Source: JAFGNV01 sp964612485
GTDB taxonomy: Bacteria; Chloroflexota; Anaerolineae; 4572-78; J111
DNA length: 64,000 nucleotides
Assembly: GCA_964612485.1 (NCBI GenBank)
Contig: CAZTFF010000029.1
Coordinates: 1 to 64,000, forward strand
Reading direction: 5' to 3'
The notes below the pieces were generated by a model that worked only from the letters and a program-made list of their open reading frames with translations, made no database searches and had not been told where the DNA came from. A program made the position numbers and the translations under genes. Positions 33,095 through 41,500 of the stretch are shown here, one piece after another. Every line of letters begins with the position of its first letter. Position 1 is the first letter of the stretch.

Positions 33095-33123
33095 ACTATA
33101 CCACTATTACGGATTTAGGTCAA
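33095..33123 (-). promoter_or_regulatory. Sigma-70-type promoter of the tRNA-Glu gene
   Basis: Minus strand TTGACC (33123-33118), 17-bp spacer, TATAGT (33100-33095). The expected start is near 33088, at the edge of the leader hairpins. The reverse complement contains GGTACTATACC, also seen at the lon promoter. Confidence 0.8.
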
Positions 33124-33131
33124 ACTTACCG

Positions 33132-33791
33132 ATGAAAAACAAACACGCCCCCAATTTATGGTTTCCCCGCCTGACCGTCGATCTGACCGCTGAGGCCATT
33201 GTCCTCCGCAGCCAACAGCCGCTGAACATCCTGGCCTCGGCGGTGGTGGGCGGCGGCCAGACCCAGGCGAGAGTCATCATCAACCAGCACGTGGACAAAA
33301 ACTACCATCATCCCGACCCGCCGCAAGATTTGCGGGAGTTCGCCGCCGGTGCCGGGATCACCGAGCCGTTTGTGGGACTGATGACGGCGGCCTATCTGGA
33401 TGGCGTTAAAACGATGACCCTACGCGAACGCGGCCTGACCGTGAGCGTGGTACTGACCGCCGGGTTGAGCAACCCGACTTCGGCGGGCTTGAGTTCCCCG
33501 GCGGCACTCGCGCCCGGCACCATCAACATCATAGTGCTGATCGATGCCCGCCTCAGTTCCGCTGCGATGGTCAACGCCGTGATCACGGCCACCGAAGCCA
33601 AAACCGGTGTATTGTTGCAGCGCGGCGTCTCAACACCCGAAGGTCATCCTGCCACCGGCACCTCCACCGACTCGATAGTTGTTGCCTGTACAAATCGTGG
33701 AAAAACTGTGCCCTATGCGGGGCCGGCCACCACCGCCGGCTGGCTCATCGGGCGCGGCGTGCGGGAGAGTTTGGAGCGAGCGCTGACCTAA
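33132..33791 (+). CDS. cbiZ: Adenosylcobinamide amidohydrolase CbiZ
   Basis: A 219-residue protein of the CbiZ family (PF01955). CbiZ cleaves the aminopropanol from adenosylcobinamide, giving adenosylcobyric acid so that scavenged incomplete corrinoids can be rebuilt into cobamides. Conserved features are SAVVGGGQTQARVIINQHVDKNY near the N-terminus, GLMTAAYLDGVKTMTLRE, and GTSTDSIVVACTNRG with YAGPATTAGWLIGRGV near the C-terminus. The ATG at 33132 is where homology begins; the open frame extends to 33054 through the tRNA leader. No other cobalamin gene is in the window. The stop codon abuts the second inverted-repeat element. Confidence 0.9.
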   Translation: MKNKHAPNLWFPRLTVDLTAEAIVLRSQQPLNILASAVVGGGQTQARVIINQHVDKNYHHPDPPQDLREFAAGAGITEPFVGLMTAAYLDGVKTMTLRERGLTVSVVLTAGLSNPTSAGLSSPAALAPGTINIIVLIDARLSSAAMVNAVITATEAKTGVLLQRGVSTPEGHPATGTSTDSIVVACTNRGKTVPYAGPATTAGWLIGRGVRESLERALT

Positions 33792-33932
33792 TAAGGAATG
33801 GTGTATAAATAACTTACCCAATTTAGAGATTGGAGATTGGAGATTATTAGCCTGAATCTCCAATCGCTAATCGCTAATCTCCTGGCAAAATGGGTAAGTT
33901 ATTAAATTCTTATTCCTAAATCAGGCTTGAAC
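33792..33932. mobile_element. Miniature inverted-repeat element, copy 2
   Basis: Nearly identical to 20373-20527: TAAGGAATGGTGTATAAATA at the left, GGAGATT repeats around ATTAGCCTGAATCTCC, and AAATGGGTAAGTTATTAAAT at the right. It starts at the base after the cbiZ stop and ends 3 bp before the stop of the convergent nucleotidyltransferase gene, so its hairpin probably serves as a bidirectional terminator. It is about 15 bp shorter in the middle and right arm than copy 1. Confidence 0.78.
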
Positions 33933-33934
33933 GT

Positions 33935-34885
33935 TCAAGAAACAACCTCACCCACCACCTGCCGGCCATCTTCGATGACCGTATTGCGCAAAATCACCGA
34001 ATCTTTGATCAACACATCAGCCCCAATTTGGCAGTTGCGCTCAATGTAAACCCTCGGCCCGATGACGCAGCCGGGGCCAATGGTAGTAGATTTTTCTATG
34101 CGAAGGGGCGTAATCAAATGGGTATGCTGGCCCACACTTTGGGGCGCCAGCACCGGGCTATCGCCGCCGGTGGTCAGGTAATGGCGGTTGAGGGCCAGCA
34201 AATCGGTGGCGTTGGTGAGCTGCTGGCGGGTGGGGGTCAGCACGCCGTGGATACGCCCATCCCGCTCGATCAACATCTGGATCGCATCCTGCAATTCGTA
34301 CTCGCCGCGCGGTGAGGGCTTTATTTCCGGCAGGTAGGCCAGCAGTTTGGGAGAAAAGACGTACAGGGGCAGGCTGGCGATGTTCGAAGGAGCTTCTTCA
34401 AGGGCCGGTTTTTCAACAATGCGGGTGATTTCTCCATTCTTCATATCTACAATGCCGGTCCGGCTGATGATCGAGGCGTCCACTTTCATCAGGCTGAGCG
34501 TAGCATTGGCCCGGCTCGATTGGTGGGCGGCGATGAGTTCGGCCACGTGCTCCAGTGGGGTCAGGTTATCGCAGGCGGAAAGCACAAAGGTGTTGTCGAT
34601 GTGGGGCGCGGCCAGGCTCAAGGCATTGGCCATGCCCAGCCGATCCGGCTGCACCACAAATTGAATGTCAACCTCCAGGCTGCTCTGTTCCCGAAAATAG
34701 CGGCCTACCTCGCCGTCTTCCCGGCTGATCACCATGATAAAGCGCCGAATGCCGTTTTGGGCCAGGGTTTCCATCACCCGCTCCACAATGGGTTTTCCTA
34801 AAATGGGGACCATGGCCTTGGTGCGGTTCAGCGTAATTGGGTTCAACCGCGATCCTTTGCCGGCGGCCAATATGACGGCTTGCAT
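33935..34885 (-). CDS. Sugar-1-phosphate nucleotidyltransferase with left-handed beta-helix
   Basis: A 316-residue protein. The N-terminal pyrophosphorylase domain (about 1-225) has AVILAAGKGSRLNPIT, the nucleotide-binding signature of PF00483, KAMVPILGKPIVERV, and a catalytic-site Asp in LSACDNLTP. The C-terminal 90 residues have hexapeptide-type turns (IGPGCVIGPRVYIERNCQIG), as in GlmU-like and archaeal-type enzymes. It would join NTP and a sugar-1-phosphate into a nucleotide sugar. It lies 17 bp after a galacturonokinase-like gene, so the substrate may be galacturonate-1-phosphate (inference). The ATG at 34885 has GGAG 7 bp upstream; an upstream TTG is less likely. Confidence 0.85.
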   Translation of the reverse strand: MQAVILAAGKGSRLNPITLNRTKAMVPILGKPIVERVMETLAQNGIRRFIMVISREDGEVGRYFREQSSLEVDIQFVVQPDRLGMANALSLAAPHIDNTFVLSACDNLTPLEHVAELIAAHQSSRANATLSLMKVDASIISRTGIVDMKNGEITRIVEKPALEEAPSNIASLPLYVFSPKLLAYLPEIKPSPRGEYELQDAIQMLIERDGRIHGVLTPTRQQLTNATDLLALNRHYLTTGGDSPVLAPQSVGQHTHLITPLRIEKSTTIGPGCVIGPRVYIERNCQIGADVLIKDSVILRNTVIEDGRQVVGEVVS

Positions 34886-34902
34886 AGATTGCTCCAAAGA
34901 TG

Positions 34903-36147
34903 TTATTTGACCAAACCGGCCCGGCCATCAGGTTGGCAAAAATGAATGCTGTAATCGCCGGCTTCAGCGGGATGTTCCACCGGATACCGGCGATGAATGG
35001 CTTCGGCAATCGTCTCCCGCCTGGCGGGATCAATCAAAGCGATACAACTGCCCCGGAATCCCGCGCCGCTGAAGCGCGTGCCGTACACGCCGGGCGTATC
35101 GCGCAAAATCTCGTACAGCGTAATGAGTTGGGGGCTGCCGCATTCGTAATACTTGATAGAACTCTCGCCCGATTCCGATGTGAGCCGGCCAAACGTCGCC
35201 AGATCGCCATTTTGCCAGGCTTGCAGGCCGTCTTGCACCCGCTGCATTTCGCCAAAATAGTGGTTGGCCCGCCGCCACAGTCGGGGCGGCAGCCGGCGGC
35301 CTTCCTCCGCAAAAATCTGCGGATCAACATATCGCAAACGCGGGTCAATCTCCGGCGGGCGACCAGCGTAATTTAAGAGCAGTTGAACCGCCTCCTGGCA
35401 TTCGGCCACGCGGTCATTATAATCGGTGCCCACCAGCACTTTGGTGACGCCCGAATAGGCGACCAGAATTTCAAAATCGCCGGGCTGTAGCGGGCCGGAC
35501 ACTTGCTCTACGTCCAGCGTCCGGCAGTCAATCGAAGTCAAATGGTTGTGATCGCTGAAGAGAATGACGGATTGATCGAGAATGCCGTTGTTCAAACCAA
35601 TATATTGATTTTCGGTAAAGCGCACCCATTCGACATTTTCCTGAGCTGAAATATCTACCTCGTTCACCGTTTCCAGCGCCAGCAAGTAAGCAATAGTGAC
35701 CGCCGCCGACGAGCTAAGCCCGCCGATAGGCATCTCGCCGCCCACCACCCCCACTAGCCCATGCTTGAGCGAATGCTGCTGCTGCAAGGCCAGCACCGCG
35801 CCCCGAATATAGTTGCCCCAATCCCGCACGGCGTACGGCGGCACCGCATCCAGGGTGAAGGAAATCGGCGGCTCAAAATCTTCGCTCTCCAAGTGAACCG
35901 CGCTGTTGGTCGTAGGCGCAAATGCCATCAGCAAAGATTGGTCAATGGTCATTCCGGTAACCACGCCCAATTGGTGGTCGATGTGCGCGCCCAACGGGCA
36001 AATCCGCAGCGGGGCTTTGACCACCCGGATAGCGGCGGGGTCAACCTGATGGTGTTGTTTCAGTTGGGATGTTAAAAGCTCAACGCGTTCCGTTTCTGAC
36101 CGGGCGCGGTGTACCGGGGGGATGGTAGGGGCCATTGTTTGATACAT
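34903..36147 (-). CDS. GHMP-family sugar kinase, galacturonokinase-like
   Basis: A 414-residue GHMP kinase that phosphorylates a sugar at C1 with ATP. Family motifs are APLRICPLGAHIDHQLG (motif 1), GGLSSSAAVTIAYLLALE (ATP-binding motif 2) and GTRFSGAGFRGSCIAL (motif 3). The wording of motif 1 (RICPLGAHIDHQ, not the GRVNLIGEHTDY of galactokinase), NGILDQS, and SSIKYYECG all match plant galacturonokinase as remembered from Arabidopsis. The best guess is therefore galacturonic acid 1-kinase, although galactokinase activity cannot be excluded. The ATG at 36147 has GAGG 7 bp upstream and a consensus promoter at 36177-36205. It is first in a two-gene operon with the nucleotidyltransferase. Confidence 0.85.
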   Translation of the reverse strand: MYQTMAPTIPPVHRARSETERVELLTSQLKQHHQVDPAAIRVVKAPLRICPLGAHIDHQLGVVTGMTIDQSLLMAFAPTTNSAVHLESEDFEPPISFTLDAVPPYAVRDWGNYIRGAVLALQQQHSLKHGLVGVVGGEMPIGGLSSSAAVTIAYLLALETVNEVDISAQENVEWVRFTENQYIGLNNGILDQSVILFSDHNHLTSIDCRTLDVEQVSGPLQPGDFEILVAYSGVTKVLVGTDYNDRVAECQEAVQLLLNYAGRPPEIDPRLRYVDPQIFAEEGRRLPPRLWRRANHYFGEMQRVQDGLQAWQNGDLATFGRLTSESGESSIKYYECGSPQLITLYEILRDTPGVYGTRFSGAGFRGSCIALIDPARRETIAEAIHRRYPVEHPAEAGDYSIHFCQPDGRAGLVK

Positions 36148-36176
36148 AAGAATCCTCACTCAAAAAATAGAAACCC

Positions 36177-36205
36177 ATTATAGACATCTTTTGGTATACA
36201 GACAA
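36177..36205 (-). promoter_or_regulatory. Sigma-70-type promoter of the kinase-nucleotidyltransferase operon
   Basis: Minus strand TTGTCT (36205-36200), 17-bp spacer, TATAAT (36182-36177). The start codon at 36147 follows about 25 bp after the expected transcription start. Confidence 0.78.
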
Positions 36206-36322
36206 AATTATGGGGTTTGTCCGCTATTTTGGGCAAACAAGCGCGTTTTATTCAAGCAGAAGATCATCAGATTACTCCATAAAGAAAATAAGAGTCCGGT
36301 TAGAATCTGCGCCACCCATAAA

Positions 36323-36352
36323 TTGGGACGCTGGGCTTATCTCTGGTAAAAT
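36323..36352 (+). promoter_or_regulatory. Promoter giving a nearly leaderless mRNA for the gene at 36361
   Basis: TTGGGA (36323-36328), 18-bp spacer, TAAAAT (36347-36352). Only 8 bp separate the -10 from the GTG start codon, so the transcript would begin at or within a few bases of it. Confidence 0.6.
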
Positions 36353-36360
36353 AGCGGGCC

Positions 36361-38571
36361 GTGACACATGACCAACTGCAAAAAACGAACCGAATAATCA
36401 TTTCTCTGGCCGCGCTGGGCGTGCTGCTTGTGGGGCTATGGCTGCGCCTGCGCTTCATCCACACCATCCGCCTTTATCCCGACGAATTTGTCACCCTGCT
36501 GGCCGTGCAGATGATTGGAGAAAAGGGCCTGCCGGTGATGCCTTCGGGCCTGTTTTACGAGCACGGCCTGTTGTTTTCTTACGCCGGCAGCGTGGCCGCC
36601 TGGCTGGGGCCGGCCCACCTCGCCGTGCGCTACGCCAGCTTGCTTTTTGGCATACTCACCTTGGGGTTGACCTTCGGCGTGGGGCGGCGCTGGTTTTCGC
36701 CGGCGGCAGGATTGATCGCCGCCACGGCGCTGGCGGCAGCGCCTGCGGCCATCCATTGGAGTGGCCGCGCCCGGATGTATGCCCTGTTTCAACTACTGGT
36801 GCTGCTGGCGCTCTGGCTGGCCTATGAGGGCATTATCCACAACCGGGCGCGCCGGCGCTGGGCCGCGCTGCTGGCCTATCTGGCGGCGGTACTGACCCAA
36901 TTTGCCGGGGTCGCTCTGGCCCCGCCGCTGTTGTTGGCCGCCGGCGTGATGGCCTGGCTGCGGATACCGGCGGCAAAACGCTCTCTCAAAACAATCACCA
37001 CCACGTTTTTCGACCGCCGGCAGTGGAAAATCTGGCTGGAGTCGGCGGCCTTTGTGGCGATCATTGCCGTGGCCTTCTGGGTCAAACGGCTGGGGCAGCC
37101 CAAAGGCATTGCCGCGCTGGACGCGGACAATACGCTCTCCGGTCTGGGCCAGGTCTTTACCATTTACAGCGATTTCTCCTTCAACCTTGTTGACGGCTGG
37201 CTGGCCATCGCCCCCTTCTACCTCACCCTGCCCGCCCTGATCTTTACGCCCTTCGCCCTGTTCGCCCTCGTCGGCGAGTGGTGGGAAACCCGAAAACAGC
37301 GCCAAAACCAACCACACCCTAACACCCCCACGCCCTTGCACCCTTGCTACCCTGCTACCATGCTATCCTGTCATCCTGCCACCCTGTACCTCACCCTCAT
37401 CCTCCTGACTACCACCCTGGAAATGATCCTCATCGTCTCCCCCGACCGCCGCGATGACAAATACCTGTTCATGCTGCTGCCCGCGTTTTTCCTGTTGGGC
37501 GCGCGCGGTATGGCCGTTGCCGGGCGGTTGTTATTGCGCTTGATCCGGTATGTTTCCGGCGCGTCGCTTTCCGAGCAAACGTCATCCCTGCTAACCCTCA
37601 TCTCGCCCCTGCTGGTCTCCGGGGTCATTTTGATGTCGGCCCGCGCGGGCGTGCAATCATTGCTCACAAATTTGGGCGATGATTACGCCTCGGCTTTTAC
37701 CTTTGTGCAGGAACACCGGCAGCCCGGCGATGCCATTCTGACCGGCACCCCTCCGGCGGCAGCGCTGTACCTGGGCCATAACGATTTTTACTGCGTGCAG
37801 CGGCGGGGCGGGTACGATTACCGGATTCTGCCCGGCGATAACTATCCGGTTGACCGCTGGCTGGGATCGCCCGCCATTTGCACCGATCAAGCCCTGGCCG
37901 AGACCCTGACCGGCGCATCCGTTCCTCCCCCGAATCAATTGCTGCACGATACCCTGGCCAACCATTCCGTCTGGCTGATTTTGGAACGCTGGGGCCTTCA
38001 ACGCGAATATTACGATCTCTGGTTCCAGCAGCAGTTGCTGGCCCAAACCGATTACGCCGCCGAAACCCAGGGCATTTTCATTCTGCGTTCCAAAGCTGCC
38101 CCCCGGCCCATCCGACTTGAACCGGCCCATCCGGTTCAGGCCGTTCTCGGCCAAAAAGTCCGTCTGACCGGCTACACGGTGAAACCGGAACAACCCGCGC
38201 CGGGCCAGGCCGTCCGCGTGACGCTCTACTGGCAGGCGCTGGCCCCGATGTCGCGCGATTACACCGTCTTCATCCATTTGCGGGAGGAACCGGGCGGCGG
38301 CAATGTGGCCCAGGCCGATCACCGACCTCTGGGCAGCGTGTATCCCACCTCGCTGTGGCCGGTGGGCAAAACCATCCGCGAAACCAGCAACGGGCTGGGC
38401 GGCGCGGCCCTGGTCATCCCTCCCGATCTTCCGCCCGGCGAATACGAATTATGGGCCGGCATGTACTTGCTGGAAACCGGCCAACGCTTGCCCGTGCAAA
38501 ACGATACCAGTGGTGAAAACGCCGTTCGATTGGGCGTCATAAATATCGAAAAAATGACGAGTGAGGAGTGA
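36361..38571 (+). CDS. GT39-type membrane glycosyltransferase with one C-terminal module
   Basis: A 736-residue multi-pass protein beginning with GTG. The catalytic-loop motif is RLYPDEFVTLLAVQMI (Asp-Glu), and GRARMYALFQLLVLLALWL matches the GT39/PMT_2 pattern seen in paralogues. About ten hydrophobic segments precede a periplasmic domain and a C-terminal module (YWQALAPMSRDYTVFIHL, YPTSLWPVGK, PPGEYELWAGMY, GQRLPV). A repeat tract at 37321-37390 encodes the loop and start of a helix. The expected transcription start is almost at the GTG, suggesting leaderless translation. It is first in the second glycosyltransferase block. Confidence 0.83.
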   Translation: MTHDQLQKTNRIIISLAALGVLLVGLWLRLRFIHTIRLYPDEFVTLLAVQMIGEKGLPVMPSGLFYEHGLLFSYAGSVAAWLGPAHLAVRYASLLFGILTLGLTFGVGRRWFSPAAGLIAATALAAAPAAIHWSGRARMYALFQLLVLLALWLAYEGIIHNRARRRWAALLAYLAAVLTQFAGVALAPPLLLAAGVMAWLRIPAAKRSLKTITTTFFDRRQWKIWLESAAFVAIIAVAFWVKRLGQPKGIAALDADNTLSGLGQVFTIYSDFSFNLVDGWLAIAPFYLTLPALIFTPFALFALVGEWWETRKQRQNQPHPNTPTPLHPCYPATMLSCHPATLYLTLILLTTTLEMILIVSPDRRDDKYLFMLLPAFFLLGARGMAVAGRLLLRLIRYVSGASLSEQTSSLLTLISPLLVSGVILMSARAGVQSLLTNLGDDYASAFTFVQEHRQPGDAILTGTPPAAALYLGHNDFYCVQRRGGYDYRILPGDNYPVDRWLGSPAICTDQALAETLTGASVPPPNQLLHDTLANHSVWLILERWGLQREYYDLWFQQQLLAQTDYAAETQGIFILRSKAAPRPIRLEPAHPVQAVLGQKVRLTGYTVKPEQPAPGQAVRVTLYWQALAPMSRDYTVFIHLREEPGGGNVAQADHRPLGSVYPTSLWPVGKTIRETSNGLGGAALVIPPDLPPGEYELWAGMYLLETGQRLPVQNDTSGENAVRLGVINIEKMTSEE
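37321..37390. repeat. Period 7-8 CTTGCTACC/CTGCTACC repeat in frame
   Basis: CCCTTGCACCCTTGCTACC then CTGCTACCATGCTATCC and CTGTCATCCTGCCACC, same family as 10964-11036. Here it is read on the plus strand and encodes HPCYPATMLSCHPATLYL, leading into a membrane helix. Confidence 0.75.
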
Positions 38572-38612
38572 CGAGTGAAAGAGTGAATCACGCCTCACGC
38601 CTTACTCGTCAC
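38556..38612. repeat. Period-7 GACGAGT repeat and hairpin spanning a stop codon
   Basis: GACGAGT, GAGGAGT, GACGAGT, GAAAGAGT in tandem; GTGACGAGT (38568-38576) pairs perfectly with ACTCGTCAC (38604-38612). The TGA of the upstream glycosyltransferase is inside it. Related to 21969-22019. Confidence 0.78.
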
Positions 38613-38620
38613 TAAAAACT

Positions 38621-41464
38621 ATGCCGCAAATCATCAGATTTTTACGCAACTCCATAGACTGGCTCCTCCTCACCCTGATTATTTTCATTCCCCGACTCCT
38701 CAACCTGGATGTTTTTCTCACCATCGACGAGCCGCTGTTCCTGGAACACGCCCGCCACTTTGCCGCCGGTATCAGCCGGGGCGATTTCAGCCAAACGTTG
38801 GGCATTGGTTACCCCGGCGTGACTGTAGCCGGCTGGAACGCGCCATTTGTTGGCCTGGCCTCAACTGAGATGGGGGCTTATGCCATCGGGCGATTTTCCA
38901 CCGCCGCACTGACCGGTCTGCTGCTGTTGCTGATGTTTGCCCTGGCTCGCGCGCTCTTGGGCCGCTGGCCTGCCCTCATCGGCATCATTCTGCTGGCGCT
39001 CGATCCTTACGCCCTGGCCTACAGCCGCCTGCTTCACATCGCCGCGCCGCTGGCCGTGTTGATGACCCTGGCCGGTTTATCTTGCCTGCTGTGGCTGCGC
39101 GATGACCGGCGGCGGTGGCTGCTGCTCACCGGCGTATTCACCGGACTGGCGCTGCTCACCAAATCCACCGCGCTGTTGCTGGCCCCGATGCTGGGCGGTC
39201 TGGTGATCGTCTGGGCGTTGGGGACGGCGCAAGGGCGAAACCCGCGCTGGTGGCTGGTCAAAGTGGGCGGCTTGTTCATGATTGCAGGTGTGGCAATTCT
39301 GGCTTTCTTCATTCTCTGGCCCGCCATGTGGGTTGATCCGGCCCAGGCTCTCACCCTCACCTTCAGCAAACTCTTCACCGATCAGGCAGCCGGTACCGGC
39401 AACCTGGGCCTTTTCTGGCTGGGCCGCTTTGTGGAAGACCCCGGCCCGCTGTTCTATCCGGTGGCCTTTCTGCTCAAAGCAACGCCCTGGCTGCTGTTGG
39501 GCCTGACGCTCCATGTGTGGTTCATCACGCGCCACACCCAAATCGCCCGGCCTACCCGTCTCTCCATCCTCGCGCTCTGGCTTTTTGCCCTCATCTATCT
39601 CATTTTGATGACCATCGCCTCCAAAAAATCGATCCGCTATATGCTGCCGGCCTTCCCCACCTTTTACCTGCTGGCCGGCTGGGGATTGCATCAATTGAGC
39701 CAATCAGCGCTTCAGCGACTCAGTGAGTCAAAACCCAAACTACTTCCTATTTCCTATGTCCTACTCCTTGGGGGCATCATCCTCTTCACATTGATCTACC
39801 ACCCTTACTACTTTACCTACTACAACCCGCTGGTTTTGGGGTGGCGCTGGGCGCCGAAAACCTTGCTGGTAGGCTGGGGCGAAGGGCTGGACGAGGCCGC
39901 GCGCTATCTGAACCAATCCAAATCTGGCCGGGCCGCCGCCTGGTACGATTCGATTTTTGAGCATTTTTACAATGGCGAAGTGGAGCCGGTCGTGCCGCCG
40001 GAAAACCTGCTCACCGCTGGCCACGCCGTTCTTTACATCAACCAGGTGCAGCGCGACATCCCCGGCCCCAACATCATTCACTATTTCCAGACCCGCCGCC
40101 AACCGGAACATACCGTGCGGCTCAACGGCATTGAATACGGCTGGGTCTACTCCGGCCCCATAGCTGGGCTTGACCTGCCCGACCCTGAAATGCAATTTCC
40201 CTTCAACGGCCAATTTGGCGATGAGGCCCGGCTGCTGGGCTACAACCTTCACCCCCAACCCCGTTCCGGCGAGCCGTTGGTGGTGACGCTTTTCTGGCGC
40301 GTACTTTCACCGCCCCCCACGGAGCGATTTGCCTATTTGCGCCTGGTGGATGAGCAGGGCCGCATTTGGGCGCAGGCCGACAGCCCGCCGGTGATGGGCC
40401 TCTGGCCGGTGGAACGCTGGCAGCCCGGCATGCGGATTGAAGATGCCCATGAGTTATCGATTTCCCCCGGCACGCCGCCCGGTGTCTACCGGCTGGAAGT
40501 AGGCTGGTACGATCCCACTTCCGGCGAAGTTCTGCCAGCAAGCGGCCAACCGGCGGGGCCAGGCGGCGGGTTGCTGCTGGGCGAGGTTTCGGTTGAATGG
40601 CAAGCATCATCGGCAGACCCCGAATTGTCTCAGCAGACCGATGTCCGGCTGGCGCCCAATGCCCGGTTGATCGGCTATGATTCGTTGCCCGCCACCGCCA
40701 CTCCCGGCGATGTGCTAAATGTGCGTCTGGCGTGGCGAGAGTCGAAAGCGCTAAACGGGTGGTGGTCCGACCCCAATAATTCTGTGGCATTTGGCTGGCG
40801 TCCGACAAATAGCGAGCTGAATGATTTTCAGATCAACGACCTTCAGTTTGACAATTTTTCCCTCCCCATCGACCAATGGGGGCGAGGCGCAACATTTCTC
40901 TCTCAGCACGGGGTGATTGTGCCGCCTGCGCTGGCGTCGGGCGAATATGAGTTAGTGGTGATGCTCCATACGACTCGTCATCCCGCCGGGGACTCACTTA
41001 GTCTGGGCCGGGTTGAAGTCACCGCACCGTCCCACCAATTCAACCTCCCGGTCACAGCCTCATCTCCCGCCGGCCCGGCGAAATTGACGCAAGGCGTACG
41101 GCTAAAAGGATATGAAACTGAAAGGGACAACACAGCTTTGAACGCGACACTGTACTGGCAAACCGATACCGCTCTGACCACTCCCTACAAAATCTTTGCC
41201 CAATTGTTAACGCCCAACAATACAGTGGCAGCTCAATCCGACAGTATTCCGGCGGCGGGGCAGCGCCCTACTCCCGGCTGGCTGCCCGGCGAAATTATCA
41301 CCGATCCCTACACGCTTCACCTGCCCGATGATCTACCCGCCGGACAATATCGTCTCATTGCCGGATTATATGATCCCCTCACGGGGGAACGCCTGTCTAT
41401 CCTGGACGAGAACGGCACAACCGTTGGTGATGCGATCTTCATCACCGAGGTGACGTTGCCATGA
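38621..41464 (+). CDS. GT39-type membrane glycosyltransferase with three C-terminal modules
   Basis: A 947-residue protein, the largest here. The catalytic-loop motif is FLTIDEPLFLEHARHF (Asp-Glu), followed by GYPGVTVAGWNAP and KSIRYMLPAFPTFYLLAGWGL, which match PMT-type enzymes of the GT39 group. Roughly ten hydrophobic segments end near residue 400. Three modules follow, separated by linkers; the last is canonical (LYWQTDTALTTPYKIFAQLL, TPGWLPGEIITDPYTL, PAGQYRLIAGLYD, GERLSI). The middle one has an insertion in the usual WQA region. The gene ends in ATGA overlapping the start of the DUF2079 gene by 4 bp, so the two are coupled. Confidence 0.85.
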   Translation: MPQIIRFLRNSIDWLLLTLIIFIPRLLNLDVFLTIDEPLFLEHARHFAAGISRGDFSQTLGIGYPGVTVAGWNAPFVGLASTEMGAYAIGRFSTAALTGLLLLLMFALARALLGRWPALIGIILLALDPYALAYSRLLHIAAPLAVLMTLAGLSCLLWLRDDRRRWLLLTGVFTGLALLTKSTALLLAPMLGGLVIVWALGTAQGRNPRWWLVKVGGLFMIAGVAILAFFILWPAMWVDPAQALTLTFSKLFTDQAAGTGNLGLFWLGRFVEDPGPLFYPVAFLLKATPWLLLGLTLHVWFITRHTQIARPTRLSILALWLFALIYLILMTIASKKSIRYMLPAFPTFYLLAGWGLHQLSQSALQRLSESKPKLLPISYVLLLGGIILFTLIYHPYYFTYYNPLVLGWRWAPKTLLVGWGEGLDEAARYLNQSKSGRAAAWYDSIFEHFYNGEVEPVVPPENLLTAGHAVLYINQVQRDIPGPNIIHYFQTRRQPEHTVRLNGIEYGWVYSGPIAGLDLPDPEMQFPFNGQFGDEARLLGYNLHPQPRSGEPLVVTLFWRVLSPPPTERFAYLRLVDEQGRIWAQADSPPVMGLWPVERWQPGMRIEDAHELSISPGTPPGVYRLEVGWYDPTSGEVLPASGQPAGPGGGLLLGEVSVEWQASSADPELSQQTDVRLAPNARLIGYDSLPATATPGDVLNVRLAWRESKALNGWWSDPNNSVAFGWRPTNSELNDFQINDLQFDNFSLPIDQWGRGATFLSQHGVIVPPALASGEYELVVMLHTTRHPAGDSLSLGRVEVTAPSHQFNLPVTASSPAGPAKLTQGVRLKGYETERDNTALNATLYWQTDTALTTPYKIFAQLLTPNNTVAAQSDSIPAAGQRPTPGWLPGEIITDPYTLHLPDDLPAGQYRLIAGLYDPLTGERLSILDENGTTVGDAIFITEVTLP
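39702..39730. repeat. Period-8 CAATCAGC/GACTCAGT repeat in frame
   Basis: GCCAATCA, GCGCTTCA, GCGACTCA, GTGAGTCA: the GACTCGCT family on this strand. It encodes SQSALQRLSESK just before a membrane helix; a TTCCTATTTCCTATG repeat follows. Confidence 0.7.
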
Positions 41465-41500
41465 GTGAGCGAATCAGCGAGTCAGCCAATCAGCGAACTA
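41461..41500. repeat. Period-8 repeat forming the first codons of the DUF2079 gene
   Basis: ATGAGTGAGC, GAATCAGC, GAGTCAGC, CAATCAGC, GAACTAAA: consecutive 8-mers of the GACTCGCT family. The start codon and the 4-bp overlap with the gene upstream are within or at the edge of it. Confidence 0.8.

Noticed and set aside
33054..33131. Upstream extension of cbiZ to 33054
   Set aside because: The extra 26 codons run through the tRNA-Glu leader hairpins and promoter, and homology begins at 33132.
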